Program-made: the position numbers and the translations under genes
Shown: positions 63,440 through 64,000 of the stretch, piece by piece
Layout of the letters: each line of letters starts with the position of its first letter
How positions within the stretch are numbered: position 1 is the first letter of the stretch
NCBI RefSeq assembly: GCF_003614435.1
Contig: NZ_CP025546.1
Coordinates: forward strand, 4,588,001 to 4,652,000
DNA: 64,000 nucleotides
Source: Mycobacterium paragordonae
Lineage (GTDB): Bacteria; Actinomycetota; Actinomycetes; Mycobacteriales; Mycobacteriaceae
Reading direction: 5' to 3'
The notes under the pieces: model-generated
Databases searched by the model: none
What the model was told of the DNA's origin: nothing
What the model saw: the letters and a program-made list of their open reading frames with translations, nothing else

Positions 63440-64000
63440 TCAGTGGATGGCGCGCTGCCAATCCACGACGAACCGATGCGCGGGGTCCGAAGGGTCGACC
63501 GCACAAGGAAGTTCGAGCCCGACCGCGAGGTATGGCACGTGATCGTCCGGAATCGATTGGACGCTGCGGCCGACGATCGGTGCCAGATTCGGGAAGCGAA
63601 GCTCCATCTCGACGACGTACTGCGGGGCGTCGAGCAGTTCAGGCATCGCGGTCGCCTCTCTGCCCAAGCTGCGCAACGTGTTTCCGGTCGGTGCAAACGA
63701 CCTGAGCACACCCGGCACGCGCTGACCCGACGCGAGCAGCTGCGCTGCCGACGCCCACTGGCCCGACGCACTGCCATGGCGCTGCTTGTGCTCGTTGTAT
63801 GCCGTCGCCAGGTCCGCGGCACTCGGCTGCGCGACCGTCGTCCTGCGTACCGCATTGCCGGGCTCGATCCGCACCTTGCTAGGGTTCGCGGAGTCGACCT
63901 GCACCGGGACCACCAACCCCGGTTGCACGGAGGCCATCTGGATCGGGTGCACCGCTTGGCGCACCGTGGCCTCGTAGGGTTCGCGGCCCGGAACCTCGAC
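63440..64000 (-). CDS. conserved hypothetical protein (partial, 5' end outside window)
   Basis: The minus-strand frame is open from base 64000 to a stop at 63440, 186 residues visible; the start lies beyond the window. The sequence includes two similar-looking strand segments, VRQAVHPIQMASVQPGLVVPV and MELRFPNLAPIVGRSVQSI, with a helical linker between (LATAYNEHKQRHG), and may hold a repeated beta domain. No catalytic motif, signal or membrane segment is seen in this part. It is 141 bp from the cyclase gene on the same strand. I do not recognise the family. Confidence 0.65.
   Translation of the reverse strand, partial: VEVPGREPYEATVRQAVHPIQMASVQPGLVVPVQVDSANPSKVRIEPGNAVRRTTVAQPSAADLATAYNEHKQRHGSASGQWASAAQLLASGQRVPGVLRSFAPTGNTLRSLGREATAMPELLDAPQYVVEMELRFPNLAPIVGRSVQSIPDDHVPYLAVGLELPCAVDPSDPAHRFVVDWQRAIH

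Overview
The window is high-GC actinobacterial DNA from a Mycobacterium. Markers are PE and PE_PGRS proteins, MmpL/MmpS transporters, PapA, OctT/GpgP, NirA/SirA-type sulfite reductase and gene order that follows the M. tuberculosis Rv2391-Rv2435c segment as I remember it. PE_PGRS genes point to a slow grower, but several M. tuberculosis genes of this segment (ggtB, PE_PGRS41, eis, the ahpC region) are absent, so it is not the tuberculosis complex.

Layout. 1-7.6 kb: assimilatory sulfur metabolism, with sirA-cysH-che1 on the plus strand and the sulfate importer subI-cysT-cysW-cysA on the minus strand. The importer is preceded by a promoter, a leaderless cysteine-rich mini-ORF ending in tandem Cys codons, and a stem that can hide the subI ribosome binding site. 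7.6-14.3 kb: a GH15 trehalase-type enzyme, lepA, a MazF/PemK-fold protein, a CBS protein and a metallo-beta-lactamase-fold hydrolase. 14.4-16.2 kb: two tandem PE genes. 16.2-19.8 kb: a translationally coupled ATP-grasp/alpha-E/transglutaminase trio. 19.9-23.6 kb: rpsT, holA, comEC, comEA.

23.7-51.5 kb is an accessory block between comEA and degV, where M. tuberculosis has eis. It carries an SDR, two small envelope proteins, an acyl-CoA dehydrogenase pair, an F420/FMN-type PPOX protein, and an 11-kb bimodular PKS divergent from papA-mmpL10-(PE-PPE hydrolase). This gene set and the domain logic (two malonyl-type ATs; module 1 KS-AT-KR-ACP, module 2 KS-AT-DH-ER-KR-ACP) match the trehalose polyphleate (TPP) glycolipid pathway rather than the methyl-branched DAT/PAT pathway. 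It is followed by a DapB-like reductase, a second mmpS-mmpL pair with a candidate operator, and a PE_PGRS aspartic protease.

51.5-64 kb returns to the conserved backbone: nadD-rsfS-gpgP-octT-degV (MGLP and NAD synthesis, ribosome silencing), an added SAM methyltransferase, and a tightly overlapping operon of class III cyclase-like receptor, MscS channel with cyclic-nucleotide-binding domain, proA, MoxR ATPase and VWA protein. A MIRU-like element bridges stop and start codons at two operon junctions (cysH/che1 and octT/degV). No tRNA, rRNA, CRISPR array, IS element or prophage was seen.
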